Positions 16,719 through 25,782 of a DNA stretch of 64,000 bases are shown piece by piece (position 1 is the first letter of the stretch; the number at the start of each line of letters is the position of its first letter). The notes beneath the pieces were generated by a model. The model had not been told where the DNA came from. It was given only the letters and a program-made list of their open reading frames with translations, and searched no databases. This stretch comes from Actinomadura cremea (GTDB lineage: Bacteria; Actinomycetota; Actinomycetes; Streptosporangiales; Streptosporangiaceae), in contig NZ_BMRF01000018.1 in NCBI RefSeq assembly GCF_014648495.1, positions 62,001-126,000 on the forward strand. Reading direction: 5' to 3'. The translations under genes and the position numbers were made by a program.

Positions 16719-17945
16719 GTGACCGAGCTTGCCGCAAGGCCCGCCGACGACCTGTCCGCCCAGCCCTGGCGCGACGTCCCCAGGGAGGAGGCGGCGTGGA
16801 TACGCCCGCACCTGGCCGCGCTCGTCGACACCATGGTCGAGGGCGTCCTCCGGCACGTTCCCGAGTACGCCCGCCTCGAGGACCCCATCTACGTGGAGGT
16901 CGTCCGGGACACCACCGAGCGCGGCATGGAGCACTTCATCCGGCTCATCGCCGACCCCGACGCGTCGTGGAAGGAGATGCACCAGCTCTACTTCGACATC
17001 GGGTACGGGGAGGCCGTCGAAGGGCGCAGTCTGGAGCACTTCCAGAACGCCCTGCGCGTCGCGTCGCGGACGGCCTGGCGGTACCTCGCGCGGGAGGCCG
17101 ACCGGCTGAAGAAGCCGCGCGATCTCGCGATCCGGCTGACCGAGGCGAACTTCGCGTACCTCGACCTGCTGGCGTCCGCCGCCGCGCAGGGGTACGCGCG
17201 GGCGCGGGAGAAGGCCGCCGGCGAGCGGGAGCAGCGGCGGAATCGCCTGCTGAGCCTGCTGCTGTCGGACCCGCCCGCCCCGCGCGACGTGCTCGTCGAG
17301 CAGGCGGCGCTGGCGGCGTGGCCGCTGCCCGAGCGGATCGCGGTGATCGTGCTGGACGCCCGTGCGGGCGGCGGCGAGGGGCCGCGCGGGCTGCCGCCCG
17401 CCCTGCTGTCCGGGCTGGACCGGGGCCGGACCTGCCTCGTCGTGCCCGACCCGGACCGGCCCGGCGGCATCGAACGGCTCACCGCCCCGCTGCACGACTG
17501 GACGGGCGCGGCGGGGCCGTCGGTGCCGCTCGAGCAGGCCGGGGTGTCGCTGCACTGGGCGCACCGGACGCTCGACCTCGTCCCGGACTGCCCGAAGGCG
17601 CGGGACGCCGGGCTGCTGCACGCCGACCGGCACCTGCCCGAACTGCTGCTGCAGGAGGGCCGGACGCTCGCGGAGGCGGCGGCCCGGCGGCGGCTCGCGC
17701 CGCTGGCCGACGCCGGGCCGCACCGCGGCGCGCGGCTCGCGCGCACCCTGCTCGAATGCCTCAAGCACGGGTTCAACGCGACCGACGCCGCGGACGCGCT
17801 GCGGGTGCACCCGCAGACCGTCCGGTACCGGATGGCGCAGCTCCACGAGATGTTCGACTTCGACATCGAGGACCCGGAGCTGCGGCTGGAGCTGATGCTG
17901 CTGCTCCCCGTCTGGCTGCTGGGCGCGGACGGGGAGCGCGCGTGA
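16719..17945 (+). CDS. PucR/CdaR-type transcriptional regulator
   Basis: 408 residues. The first two thirds are helical and of the kind found in actinomycete PucR-like regulators (HFIRLIADPDASWKEMHQLYFDIGYGEA). The C-terminus has the PucR helix-turn-helix: TLLECLKHGFNATDAADALRVHPQTVRYRM, with the VHPQTVRYRM recognition motif. GTG start at 16719 after GGAGGTGA. It converges on the fatty acyl-AMP ligase gene with a 4-nt gap and is divergent from selA. The target genes are unknown; the adjacent desaturase/ligase operon is one candidate. Confidence 0.85.
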   Translation: MTELAARPADDLSAQPWRDVPREEAAWIRPHLAALVDTMVEGVLRHVPEYARLEDPIYVEVVRDTTERGMEHFIRLIADPDASWKEMHQLYFDIGYGEAVEGRSLEHFQNALRVASRTAWRYLAREADRLKKPRDLAIRLTEANFAYLDLLASAAAQGYARAREKAAGEREQRRNRLLSLLLSDPPAPRDVLVEQAALAAWPLPERIAVIVLDARAGGGEGPRGLPPALLSGLDRGRTCLVVPDPDRPGGIERLTAPLHDWTGAAGPSVPLEQAGVSLHWAHRTLDLVPDCPKARDAGLLHADRHLPELLLQEGRTLAEAAARRRLAPLADAGPHRGARLARTLLECLKHGFNATDAADALRVHPQTVRYRMAQLHEMFDFDIEDPELRLELMLLLPVWLLGADGERA

Positions 17946-17949
17946 ACCG

Positions 17950-19719
17950 TCAGCCGGCCCCGGTTCCGGCCCCGGTTCCGGTTCCGGTTCGCGGCAGCGT
18001 CCCGTCCAGGTACGCCCGCCGGCACGCCGCGCGGGCGATCTTGCCGCTGCTGGTGCGGAGCAGGCCGCCGGGCTCGATCAGGACGAAGTCGTGCACGCGC
18101 AGGTCGTGCTCCTTCTTCACGGCCGTCCGGACGGCCTGCGCGACCTCGTCGGCGTCCAGCAGGGCGACCGGGACGCGCCGGTTCCGTTCGGCGATGACGA
18201 CGAGGCCCTCGGTGTCGCCGGTGTCGACCGCCACGGCGCACGTGTACTCGCTGCGGATCGCCTTGTGCGCGTTCGACACCGTGAACTCGACGTCCTGCGG
18301 GTAGTGGTTGCGGCCGTCGACGATGACGAGGTCCTTGATGCGGCCGGTGACGAACAGCTCGCCGCCGTGCAGGACGCCGAGGTCGCCGGTGCGCAGCCAC
18401 GGACCGCGCGGCACGTCCCCGATCGTCCCGGACAGCTCGGCCTCGAACGTCTCCTTCGTCGCCTCGGGGCGTCCCCAGTAGCCGGCGGCCACGTTCGGGC
18501 CGTGCACCCAGATCTCGCCGACCGTCCCGTCGGGCTGCCGGACGCCGGTCTCGGCGTCGGCGATCACGACGTGCTGGCCGTAGGACGTGCCGCAGGCGAG
18601 GAGCTGGATCGCGCCGGGCGCGTCGGCGCCGCACGGCTCGGCGACGCCGCGCCGCAGCGCCTCGTGGTCGAACGCGGTGCGCGTCGGCTCGTGGAACCGG
18701 GACGAGGCCGACACGTACACGGTCGCCTCGGCGAGGCCGTAGGCGCACACCTGAGCCTCCTTGCGCAGCCCGCAGTCCTTGAACGCCTCGTAGAACCCGG
18801 TGAGGGTGCTCTCCCGGATCGGCTCCGCGCCGTTCATGAACACCTGCACGCCGCTGAGGTCGAGGTTCCGCTTCTCCTCCTCGGTGACCTGCGCGGTGAG
18901 GTACTCGTAGGCGAAGTTGGGGCCGCCGGTGAACGCGTGGTCCTGCGCGCTCAGCAGTTCCAGCCAGCGGACGGGCCGCATGATGAACGCGACCGGGTCC
19001 ATGATGACGCCCGGGTTGCCGTACACCAGCGGCAGCGCGACCGTCGTCACCAGGCCCATGTCGTGGAACACCGGCAGCCAGTTCACCCCGGACGACTCGC
19101 GCGGGATGCCCTCGAACGTCCGCCACAGCTGCTCGGCGTTCGTCGCGAAGTTCCCGTGCGTGATGATCACCCCGGCGGGGGTGCGGGTCGAGCCCGACGT
19201 GTACTGGAGGTACGCGACGTCGTCGGGGTCGATCGGCTCGGGCGTCCAGTCGAGCGAGGCGTCGACCTGGTCGGCGACGACGATCTCGGCGGGACGCACG
19301 CCGTCGCCGTCCAGGAACGACCGGACGGCCGGGAGCGCGGCGCTCGTGGTGATGACGACGTCGGGTTCGGCGTCGTCGTAGACGGCGCGGAGCCGGTCGC
19401 CGTGGCCGGGCAGGTCGGGCGAGAACAGCGGGACGCCGATGACGCGGGCGTACATCGCGCCGAGGAACCCGGCGACGTAGTGGTGGTCCTGCGGGGCGAG
19501 GAGCGCGACGCGGCGTCCGGGCTCGGCGGCCCGCCGGATCGCGGCGGCGAGCGCGCGGGCCCGGCGGTCGAGTTCGCCCCAGGTGAGGTCGGTGGCGACG
19601 CCGTCCGGGTCGGACATGTAGTCCATGAACGTGTACGCGCGGTCGTCGGGGAAGTCCTTCGCGAACCGGGTGAGCCGCTCGATGAGGGGCGTCCGGTCGA
19701 GCGCGGGGAGTTCGTTCAT
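17950..19719 (-). CDS. Fatty acyl-AMP ligase (FAAL/FadD32-like)
   Basis: Adenylates a fatty acid and normally hands it to an acyl carrier protein. 589 residues. The ANL-family signature YTSGSTRTPAGVIITH is seen, followed by LPVFHDMGL, NFAYEYLTAQVTEEE in the FAAL-type core, GEIWVHGPNVAAGYWGRPE, TGDLG and a C-terminal TSSGKIARAACR with the lysine. The tail is a low-complexity TGTGTGAGTGAG run encoded by CCGGTT-type repeats. It follows the desaturase stop by 17 nt, so the two form an operon. No PKS, NRPS or carrier-protein gene is in the window, so the acceptor is unknown. Confidence 0.92.
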   Translation of the reverse strand: MNELPALDRTPLIERLTRFAKDFPDDRAYTFMDYMSDPDGVATDLTWGELDRRARALAAAIRRAAEPGRRVALLAPQDHHYVAGFLGAMYARVIGVPLFSPDLPGHGDRLRAVYDDAEPDVVITTSAALPAVRSFLDGDGVRPAEIVVADQVDASLDWTPEPIDPDDVAYLQYTSGSTRTPAGVIITHGNFATNAEQLWRTFEGIPRESSGVNWLPVFHDMGLVTTVALPLVYGNPGVIMDPVAFIMRPVRWLELLSAQDHAFTGGPNFAYEYLTAQVTEEEKRNLDLSGVQVFMNGAEPIRESTLTGFYEAFKDCGLRKEAQVCAYGLAEATVYVSASSRFHEPTRTAFDHEALRRGVAEPCGADAPGAIQLLACGTSYGQHVVIADAETGVRQPDGTVGEIWVHGPNVAAGYWGRPEATKETFEAELSGTIGDVPRGPWLRTGDLGVLHGGELFVTGRIKDLVIVDGRNHYPQDVEFTVSNAHKAIRSEYTCAVAVDTGDTEGLVVIAERNRRVPVALLDADEVAQAVRTAVKKEHDLRVHDFVLIEPGGLLRTSSGKIARAACRRAYLDGTLPRTGTGTGAGTGAG

Positions 19720-19736
19720 GCTGGTGCTCCTGGAGG

Positions 19737-20684
19737 TCACGGGGAGACGCGCCGGGCGGCGAGGCGGTCGTGGTCGGGCCAGCGGACGTCCCAGACCCAG
19801 CCGAGCCGCTCGAAGATCCAGATCACCCGGGCGCTGATGTCGAGCTGGCCCTTCAGCACGCCGTGCCGGGCGCACGTCGGGTCGGCGTGGTGCAGGTTGT
19901 GCCAGGACTCGCCGAACGACGGGATCGCCAGCCACCACACGTTGCGGGCCTTGTCGCGGGTCTTGAAGTCCGTCCTGCCGAACACGTGGCAGATGGAGTT
20001 GATGGAGAAGGTGATGTGGTCGCCGGCGAACACGCGCAGCACCCCGGCCCAGAACATCGCGGTGATCGCGCCGTGCCACGACCAGGTGAGCAGCCCGCCG
20101 AGCGTGAACGGCACCAGGAGCGTCGACAGGACGATGAGGGCGTAGACGGGGTCGAGCGACAGGAACCGGATGTCCTTGTCCTTCAGCAGGTCGGGGCAGT
20201 ACTTGCTGCGGGACGTGCGGTCCTTGCCGAACAACCAGCCCATGTGCGCGTGGTAGAGGCCCTTGGTGAGCCCCCAGACGCCGGGCCCGTACAACCACGG
20301 CGAGTGGGGGTCGCCCTCCTGGTCGGCGTACTTGTGGTGGCGCCGATGGTCGGCGACCCACCGGACCACCGACCCCTGCATCGCCTGCCCGCCCAGGATG
20401 GCGAGCGTGATCCGCAGCCACCGCTTGGCCTTGAACCCGCCGTGCGTGAAGTGGCGGTGGTACCCGACCGTCACGCCGATCGCGTTCAGCGGGTACAGGA
20501 AGGCGAAGATGGCGACGTCCGTCCAGCCGATCCCCCAGCCCCACAGGAACGGAATCGCTCCCAGCACCCCGGCGATCGGCCCGATCACGAACACCGCGAT
20601 CGCGATGCGCTCCGGCCACGGGACCGTCCCGGATATGTCCGGCTGCGGGGTTCGGTTGCCCGCCTCGGCGACACCCGCTGTCAT
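19737..20684 (-). CDS. Membrane fatty-acid desaturase (acyl-CoA desaturase type)
   Basis: 315-residue integral membrane di-iron enzyme. It carries the three histidine boxes: H76RHFTH81, H113RRHH117 and H262NLHH266, plus hydrophobic segments around 28-50, 55-72, 180-200 and 205-225. The family usually introduces a double bond in a fatty acyl chain, and relatives paired with a FAAL can be acetylenases (established for JamA/JamB); which applies here is not shown. The ATG at 20684 has AAGGAGA 8 nt upstream. It is the first gene of an operon with the FAAL gene 17 nt downstream. Confidence 0.92.
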   Translation of the reverse strand: MTAGVAEAGNRTPQPDISGTVPWPERIAIAVFVIGPIAGVLGAIPFLWGWGIGWTDVAIFAFLYPLNAIGVTVGYHRHFTHGGFKAKRWLRITLAILGGQAMQGSVVRWVADHRRHHKYADQEGDPHSPWLYGPGVWGLTKGLYHAHMGWLFGKDRTSRSKYCPDLLKDKDIRFLSLDPVYALIVLSTLLVPFTLGGLLTWSWHGAITAMFWAGVLRVFAGDHITFSINSICHVFGRTDFKTRDKARNVWWLAIPSFGESWHNLHHADPTCARHGVLKGQLDISARVIWIFERLGWVWDVRWPDHDRLAARRVSP

Positions 20685-20721
20685 AACGCGCTCTCCTTAG
20701 CATTCGGCCCCGCCCGCCGGG

Positions 20722-20751
20722 GCCGGGCCGCCGGCGGTGCGGCGGCCCGGC
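20722..20751 (-). terminator. Hairpin between secretory lipase and desaturase genes
   Basis: Perfect 12-bp stem (20722-20733 with 20740-20751) and a 6-nt loop, 23 bp after the lipase stop on the minus strand. Probably the lipase transcription terminator. Confidence 0.6.
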
Positions 20752-20774
20752 TCATCCGGCGGAGGGCGGCGGGT

Positions 20775-22055
20775 TCAGCAGTTGCCCTCGACGGGCTTGC
20801 CCTCGAAGCGGTCGTCCAGGAAGTTCGTCACGTCCCCGGCGGCGCCCCAGTCGGTCGACAGGTGCTCGGTCGGGTAGTCGTTCTTCCAGGTCGTGTTGAC
20901 GCCGGCGTCGCAGTAGCGCTGCCGCGTGGCGTCCTCGGTCTCGTGCGGGATGATCTCCTCGAGCCAGCCGCGGTACTGGAACACCGGGAAGCCGATCTCG
21001 TACCGGGCGCCCGAGCCCGCCGCGCCGATGTCCTCGCCGAGCCGCTGCCGGTCGACGATCTCGCCCCAGGTCGTCCCGCCGGGCCCGCGCAGCGCGTAGA
21101 TCTCCTCGAGGGACAGGCCGTCGGTGGAGAAGTCCTCGACGCGTGCGCCCAGGAACACGGCGAGCGTCCCGTACAGGCAGTGCGACCGGACGTCCTGGAT
21201 CGCCCTCTCGCCGTTCTCGTTCATCAGCTCGGTGAACGGCATCTCCGGGTACGCGGCGTTCAGGCCGACGAGCGCGTCCGCGAGGAACCCGGCGAACAGG
21301 CTGCCGTTGAGCGCCTTCGCGGTGACCTTCAGATCGCCCGGCACGCCGCCGGCCGCCGCGCCCGCGACGTCCAGCTCGGGCGCGTACGACGCGGCGAGCT
21401 GCGCGCCCCACAGCGACGCGGCCCCGCCCTCGGAGTAGCCGGAGATGCCGACCTTCCCGTCAGCCGTCAGGCCGCCGCCGGGGATCTGCCGCGACGCCCG
21501 CACGATGTCGAGGAGCGCGTGCCCGGCGTTCGCGCCGACCATGTACGTGTGGACCTGCCCGTCGAGGTACCCGACGCCGTCCGTCGCGGCGATCGCGTGC
21601 CCCTCCTGCAGGAACAGCGACAGGTTCCCGCCCTCGTACATGTCGACGTACTCGCCCGCGAGCTGCTTGGAGAACGCGCACTGCGGCCCGGAGCCCAGGG
21701 TTCCGGGGTTGAACGCGACCGTCGGGCGCGAACCGCCCTTCGTCCACGCCTCCTCGGGGACCGCGACCGTCCCGGTCACGACGTTCGCGTCGTCCTTGGC
21801 GTCGGTCGAGACGTACCGGACCTTCCACGCCTTCATGGGGACGTCGCCGGGGATGTTCGACAGCACCGCCTCCCGGCACGCCAGGAGGTCGCCCGCGTCG
21901 CCTCGGACCACCGGCGGCGGAGCGGCGTAGATCTCCTCGTCGGTGGCGGTACAGCCGGCGGGCGCGGCCATCGCGGCGGGCGCCGCGACCGCGCCGGGCA
22001 CGGCCAGTGCGGCGGCGCCCAGCACCGCGGTGGTGGCCAGGGTCCGTACTCGCAT
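20775..22055 (-). CDS. Secreted lipase of the secretory lipase (LIP) family
   Basis: 426 residues with a Sec signal peptide (MRVRTLATT, a hydrophobic core and cleavage near MAAPA at about 32). The alpha/beta-hydrolase nucleophile elbow GYSEGG places serine 208 as catalytic, and conserved blocks such as AFNPGTLGSGPQC match the fungal/actinomycete secretory lipase family. It would hydrolyse acyl esters outside the cell; the exact substrate is unknown. Start ATG at 22055, with an in-frame GTG at 22061. The upstream divergent region carries a CebR-type palindrome shared with the MFS gene. Confidence 0.88.
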   Translation of the reverse strand: MRVRTLATTAVLGAAALAVPGAVAAPAAMAAPAGCTATDEEIYAAPPPVVRGDAGDLLACREAVLSNIPGDVPMKAWKVRYVSTDAKDDANVVTGTVAVPEEAWTKGGSRPTVAFNPGTLGSGPQCAFSKQLAGEYVDMYEGGNLSLFLQEGHAIAATDGVGYLDGQVHTYMVGANAGHALLDIVRASRQIPGGGLTADGKVGISGYSEGGAASLWGAQLAASYAPELDVAGAAAGGVPGDLKVTAKALNGSLFAGFLADALVGLNAAYPEMPFTELMNENGERAIQDVRSHCLYGTLAVFLGARVEDFSTDGLSLEEIYALRGPGGTTWGEIVDRQRLGEDIGAAGSGARYEIGFPVFQYRGWLEEIIPHETEDATRQRYCDAGVNTTWKNDYPTEHLSTDWGAAGDVTNFLDDRFEGKPVEGNC

Positions 22056-22177
22056 CCTCACTCCAGGGGGTGGGCCAGGAAAGTGAATGCTGCCGACTGT
22101 GGCCCACGGGGCGCCCGAGGGAAATGAAGTCTTCTCACATGGTCGGGCTCCGCTATTAGCAGTCGACTCAATAAAGC

Positions 22178-22189
22178 GGGAGCGCTCCC
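22178..22189. promoter_or_regulatory. CebR/CelR-type LacI-family operator GGGAGCGCTCCC
   Basis: A perfect 12-bp palindrome identical to the core of the TGGGAGCGCTCCCA site bound by the actinomycete cellobiose/cellulose repressors CebR and CelR. The flanking bases here are C and C, so 12 of 14 match. It sits between the divergent lipase and MFS genes. Confidence 0.55.
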
Positions 22190-22253
22190 CCTCGCTTGCT
22201 GCGCCGTCGCCCGGCGCCGGGACGGAGGGTTCGAAGGGTTTGGAGCGATCTTC

Positions 22254-22259
22254 TAACGT
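22254..22259 (+). promoter_or_regulatory. -10 box TAACGT of an apparently leaderless MFS gene
   Basis: The box ends 7 nt before the ATG at 22267, so transcription would start at or next to the start codon. No ribosome site is visible. Confidence 0.5.
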
Positions 22260-22266
22260 CGGTGTA

Positions 22267-23427
22267 ATGAGCGAAACCCTGCGACACTCCGACACCGTCC
22301 CCGGCGAGCGCCCCCGGCTGGTCGGGAGGGACCTGGCGCTGGTGTTCGCGGCCACGCTGGCGTCCCTCACGGGGTTCTTCCTGCTGCTGTCGGTCGTGCC
22401 GATGTACGCGACGGCGGGCGGGGCGGGCGAGGTCGGCGCGGGGCTGGCGACCGGGACGCTGATGCTGACGACGGTGCTCGCCGAGCTGGGCCTGCCGCGG
22501 CTGATCGGACGGTTCGGGCACCGGACGGTGCTCGCGGTGGGGCTCGTGCTGCTCGGGCTGCCGCCGCTCGCGCTGACCGCGTCGGACGGGATGCCGATGA
22601 TCATCGCGGTGAGCCTGGTGCGGGGGCTCGGGTTCGCGGTCGCGGTGGTGGTGACGGGCGCGCTGGCGGCGGCGCTCGTCCCGCCGGAGCGCCGCGGCGA
22701 GGGCCTCGGGCTGTACGGGATCATGACGGGCGCGCCGTCGGTGCTGGCGCTGCCGCTCGGGGTGTGGCTCGCGGAGCACGCCGGGTACGGGCCGGTGTTC
22801 GTCGCGGGGGCGGTGCTCTCGCTGGCGGCGCTGGCGGTCGTGCCCTGGCTGCCCGGACGGACGAGGCCGGGCGGGACGGACGAGCCCGCGTTCGGCATCG
22901 CGGCGGGCCTGCGCTCGGCCGTGCTGGTGCTGCCGGCGATCGCGTTCGCCGCGACGTCGATGGCGTCGGGCGTCCTGGTCACGTTCCTGCCGGCGGTGTC
23001 CGGGTTCGCGGCGGGGGCGCTGCTGGTGCAGGCGGCCGCGACGACGCTCGCCCGCTGGTGGGCGGGACGGGCCGGGGACCGGCACGGGGCCGGACGGCTG
23101 CTGCCGCCGGCGGTCGCGCTCGCGGGGGCCGGGATCGCGCTGCTGGTGCTCGCGCCGCACCCCGCCGCGGTGTTCGGGGCGATGGTGCTGTTCGGGGCCG
23201 GGTTCGGCGTCGCGCAGAACGCGAGCCTGGCGATGATGTACGAGCGGGTGCCGCTGTCGGGTTACGGGACGGTGAGCGCCATCTGGAACATCGGCTTCGA
23301 CGGGGGGATGGGGGTCGGCGGCGCCGCGTTCGGGGTCGCCGCCGACCGGGCCGGCTACTCGGCCGCGTTCGCCCTCACCGCCGCGCTGATCTTCCTGGTG
23401 CTGCCGCTGGCGCGGCGGCGGGGCTGA
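22267..23427 (+). CDS. Major facilitator superfamily transporter
   Basis: 386 residues, highly hydrophobic, with about 12 predicted membrane segments and the usual loop between halves around residues 195-215 (PGRTRPGGTDEP). The RLIGRFGHR loop after the second segment is the MFS motif A type. Substrate unknown; efflux of a small molecule is the usual role. No Shine-Dalgarno is seen and a -10 box lies 7 nt before the ATG, so it is probably leaderless. Divergent from a secreted lipase with a CebR-type operator between them. Confidence 0.85.
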   Translation: MSETLRHSDTVPGERPRLVGRDLALVFAATLASLTGFFLLLSVVPMYATAGGAGEVGAGLATGTLMLTTVLAELGLPRLIGRFGHRTVLAVGLVLLGLPPLALTASDGMPMIIAVSLVRGLGFAVAVVVTGALAAALVPPERRGEGLGLYGIMTGAPSVLALPLGVWLAEHAGYGPVFVAGAVLSLAALAVVPWLPGRTRPGGTDEPAFGIAAGLRSAVLVLPAIAFAATSMASGVLVTFLPAVSGFAAGALLVQAAATTLARWWAGRAGDRHGAGRLLPPAVALAGAGIALLVLAPHPAAVFGAMVLFGAGFGVAQNASLAMMYERVPLSGYGTVSAIWNIGFDGGMGVGGAAFGVAADRAGYSAAFALTAALIFLVLPLARRRG

Positions 23428-23442
23428 CCGGGCGGCGTCCCC

Positions 23443-24159
23443 TCAGCCGCGGCGGGGGCGTTCGCGCGCCGGTCCCGGCTGGTCCGGGCCCGCCTCGCGG
23501 CGGCGCTCGTGCAGGTCGGGGTCGGACGCCCGGACGACCGGGCGTTCGGCGCGCGGAGCCTCGGGACGGGCCTCCTCGGTTCCGTCGGTCTCCTCGGGGA
23601 GGAGGCCGGAGGTCTCGAGGTACTCCCGCCCGCGCGGGGTGATCTCCCACGAGTTGCGGCGCCACTCCTTGCGGCGCCACACGACGCCGGCGGACAGGAG
23701 CTTGCGGCCGACGCGGCTGATCTCGGTCTCGTCGGTGCCGAGCTCGGTGGCGAGCTGCTGGTTCGACAGGCCCCGGCGGCGGCAGACCGCGACGAGGAAG
23801 CGGGCCGCGTGGCCGTCGGGCTGCAGGGCGAGCTGCAGGCCGGAGGGCAGGCGGCGCAGCGCCCAGTGCACGACGTCGATCATGCCGAGGATCCGGCCGC
23901 GCTGCTCGCGCTGCGCGCCGTCGAGCGCGGCGACGTCGAGATAGTGGCGATGCAGCCACTGCAGGCCGTCCTGGACCTCGACCAGGGCGGGTTCGTCGGC
24001 GGTCAGCGACGCGTCGGTGATCAGCATGCCGAGCGCGCTGAAGTGCCCGTCGCTGATGACCTTGGCGTGCTCCATGTTCTCGATGAGACGCCTGGCCTCG
24101 CCACGGCGGTCGCGGGTGCGACCGGTGGGCGGGGAGGTCGGCTCTGCCCTCAGATTCAC
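23443..24159 (-). CDS. Winged-helix transcriptional regulator
   Basis: 238 residues. A helical N-terminal half leads to a MarR-like winged helix at about 130-185: GLSNQQLATELGTDETEISRVGRKLLSAGVVWRRKEWRRNSWEITPRGREYL. The C-terminal 50 residues are acidic and basic, disordered-looking and rich in Pro, Glu and Arg. The GTG at 24159 is chosen because AGGAG lies 6 nt upstream. It is divergent from the nitrilase-fold gene, which it may regulate (inference from arrangement). Confidence 0.78.
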   Translation of the reverse strand: MNLRAEPTSPPTGRTRDRRGEARRLIENMEHAKVISDGHFSALGMLITDASLTADEPALVEVQDGLQWLHRHYLDVAALDGAQREQRGRILGMIDVVHWALRRLPSGLQLALQPDGHAARFLVAVCRRRGLSNQQLATELGTDETEISRVGRKLLSAGVVWRRKEWRRNSWEITPRGREYLETSGLLPEETDGTEEARPEAPRAERPVVRASDPDLHERRREAGPDQPGPARERPRRG

Positions 24160-24326
24160 GGCTGCTCCTGGGTCGATGAAGTGGCCGTACCCCTCAAGAG
24201 TGCGCCGGTGCCAAATGATTGTCAAGTGAGGAGTGTATCCGATGCCACGGAACATGGGTGCCCCTCCGGTTAGCATCGAGTTACCGCCAGATGACACCGC
24301 TCGTTGATTTCCCCCGGAGGGTGCTT

Positions 24327-25778
24327 ATGCAGGATCAGTTGGGGGCTCCCGCCTACCCGGCCGCACCAGCTGATCTCTTTGTCAGGCTTTATGACTCGAT
24401 GTCCGACGACGTCTTCCAGGACTGGACGGCCACCCGCTGGTACGACGATCCCGAGGTCCGGGCCGCGGCCGACGCCGTGGCCGAGACCGTCCTGGACGAC
24501 GGGGAGTTCGACCCGGAGGAGACCGGCCGGATCGTGCGCGAGCAGGGCGACCGCGGACGGTTCGCGCTGCTGCTCGGGCTCGACGCGGCGCTCGCGCACG
24601 CCAGTCCCTACTCGCCGTACTACGACGCGCCCGCGCTCGCCGGGACGCTGGTCAACTACCTGACCGAGGGCAAGTTCAACGGGCCGGAGACGGAGGGCGC
24701 GCTGCTGCCCCGGTGCGCGTTCCCCGGACGTCCGCGCGGACGGGGCACCAAGCCGGAGTTCTTCGGGGTGCACCGGGTCACGAAGGCCGAGTGGGACAGG
24801 ATCGACCACTCGGTCCTGCCGGCGGTGCACGACCCCCACTTCAGCCGGGACGAACCGATCGCCGTGGGGTGCGCCCCGGTGCTGGAGACCTTCGACGACG
24901 TGGAGATCACGTTCGAGGAGAAGCACGGCATGACCGTGTACCGGCTCCGCCCGATGGACACCGCCGGGATCCGCAGCCGGATCAAGACGATCATCCGGCG
25001 GCTGGACGAGTCGGGCGCGCGGCTCGCGGTGATGCCCGAGTCGTCGCTGTCGGACTCGCTGCTGGAGCACTGGAAGGAGGTCGCGTTCGACACGGCCGGG
25101 CGCGACCGGGAGCGGCATCCGCTGCGCTTCCTGCTGGTCGGGACGGGGCCGCTCGGAAACGGGGACCCGCCGCCGAACCGCGCGGTGCTGATCGACCGGT
25201 GGACGGGCGAGGAACTGCTCGTCCAGGACAAGCTGTCCGGTTTCACCCTGGACGCGGCGCAGATGCGGCTGTGGCGGCTGCCGGACGCGCCCGCCGACGG
25301 GACGGCCGAGGAGTACTCGCGGCCGGGCTCGAGGGTCAGCGTGCTCGACTCGTCCCTCGGCCGGCTGGCGGTGCTGATCTGCGAGGACCTCGGCCGCTCG
25401 GTCGGGTGGGAGCGCGAACTGCTGGCCTGCGGCGTCTCGCACCTGCTCGTGCCGATCTTCTCCAAGCCGATCCTGCCCTTCCGCTGGGAGCAGCAGGGCG
25501 CGGAGCGGCAGGTGATCGGGCTGGGGACCTGGGTGACGGTGGCCAACAGCCTCGCGGTCGGCGCCGCGATCCCCGACGACGAGCTGCCGGGCCCCCGCTA
25601 CACGTGCCTGGTCGCGGGCCCGGCGAGCCTGGCGCGCACGGCGTACGCGACCGAGCTGCAGTTCGGCGCGGCCGGGACGGGCGGCGAGCTGGGGCGCCTG
25701 CGGACGGCGGAGCTCCCCCGGGTGCTGCCGGGCGCCGCGTACGACGCGTGGCACGGGCACTGGCCGAACGGCAAGTGA
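24327..25778 (+). CDS. Nitrilase-fold (carbon-nitrogen hydrolase-like) protein with N-terminal extension
   Basis: 483 residues. The C-terminal part has the nitrilase-type triad in order: E238 in [10 protein letters not shown]302 in VQDKLSGF and C352 in [10 protein letters not shown]. The N-terminal 200 residues ([28 protein letters not shown] and on) are not recognised, which makes it longer than a usual nitrilase (about 300). So it could hydrolyse or transfer at a C-N bond, or be a repurposed member of the fold. The ATG at 24327 follows GGAGGG. It is divergent from a winged-helix regulator and converges on a membrane-IPT protein with a 4-nt gap. Confidence 0.75.
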   Translation: MQDQLGAPAYPAAPADLFVRLYDSMSDDVFQDWTATRWYDDPEVRAAADAVAETVLDDGEFDPEETGRIVREQGDRGRFALLLGLDAALAHASPYSPYYDAPALAGTLVNYLTEGKFNGPETEGALLPRCAFPGRPRGRGTKPEFFGVHRVTKAEWDRIDHSVLPAVHDPHFSRDEPIAVGCAPVLETFDDVEITFEEKHGMTVYRLRPMDTAGIRSRIKTIIRRLDESGARLAVMPESSLSDSLLEHWKEVAFDTAGRDRERHPLRFLLVGTGPLGNGDPPPNRAVLIDRWTGEELLVQDKLSGFTLDAAQMRLWRLPDAPADGTAEEYSRPGSRVSVLDSSLGRLAVLICEDLGRSVGWERELLACGVSHLLVPIFSKPILPFRWEQQGAERQVIGLGTWVTVANSLAVGAAIPDDELPGPRYTCLVAGPASLARTAYATELQFGAAGTGGELGRLRTAELPRVLPGAAYDAWHGHWPNGK

Positions 25779-25782
25779 ACCG

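Noticed and set aside
17950-20684. Complete terminal-alkyne (JamABC-type) cluster
   Set aside because: No carrier-protein or PKS gene is present, so only the desaturase-FAAL pair is supported.
24249-24271. ECF-sigma-type promoter GGAAC with GTT before the nitrilase-fold gene
   Set aside because: The 15-bp spacing is shorter than the usual 16-19 bp, so I do not claim it.
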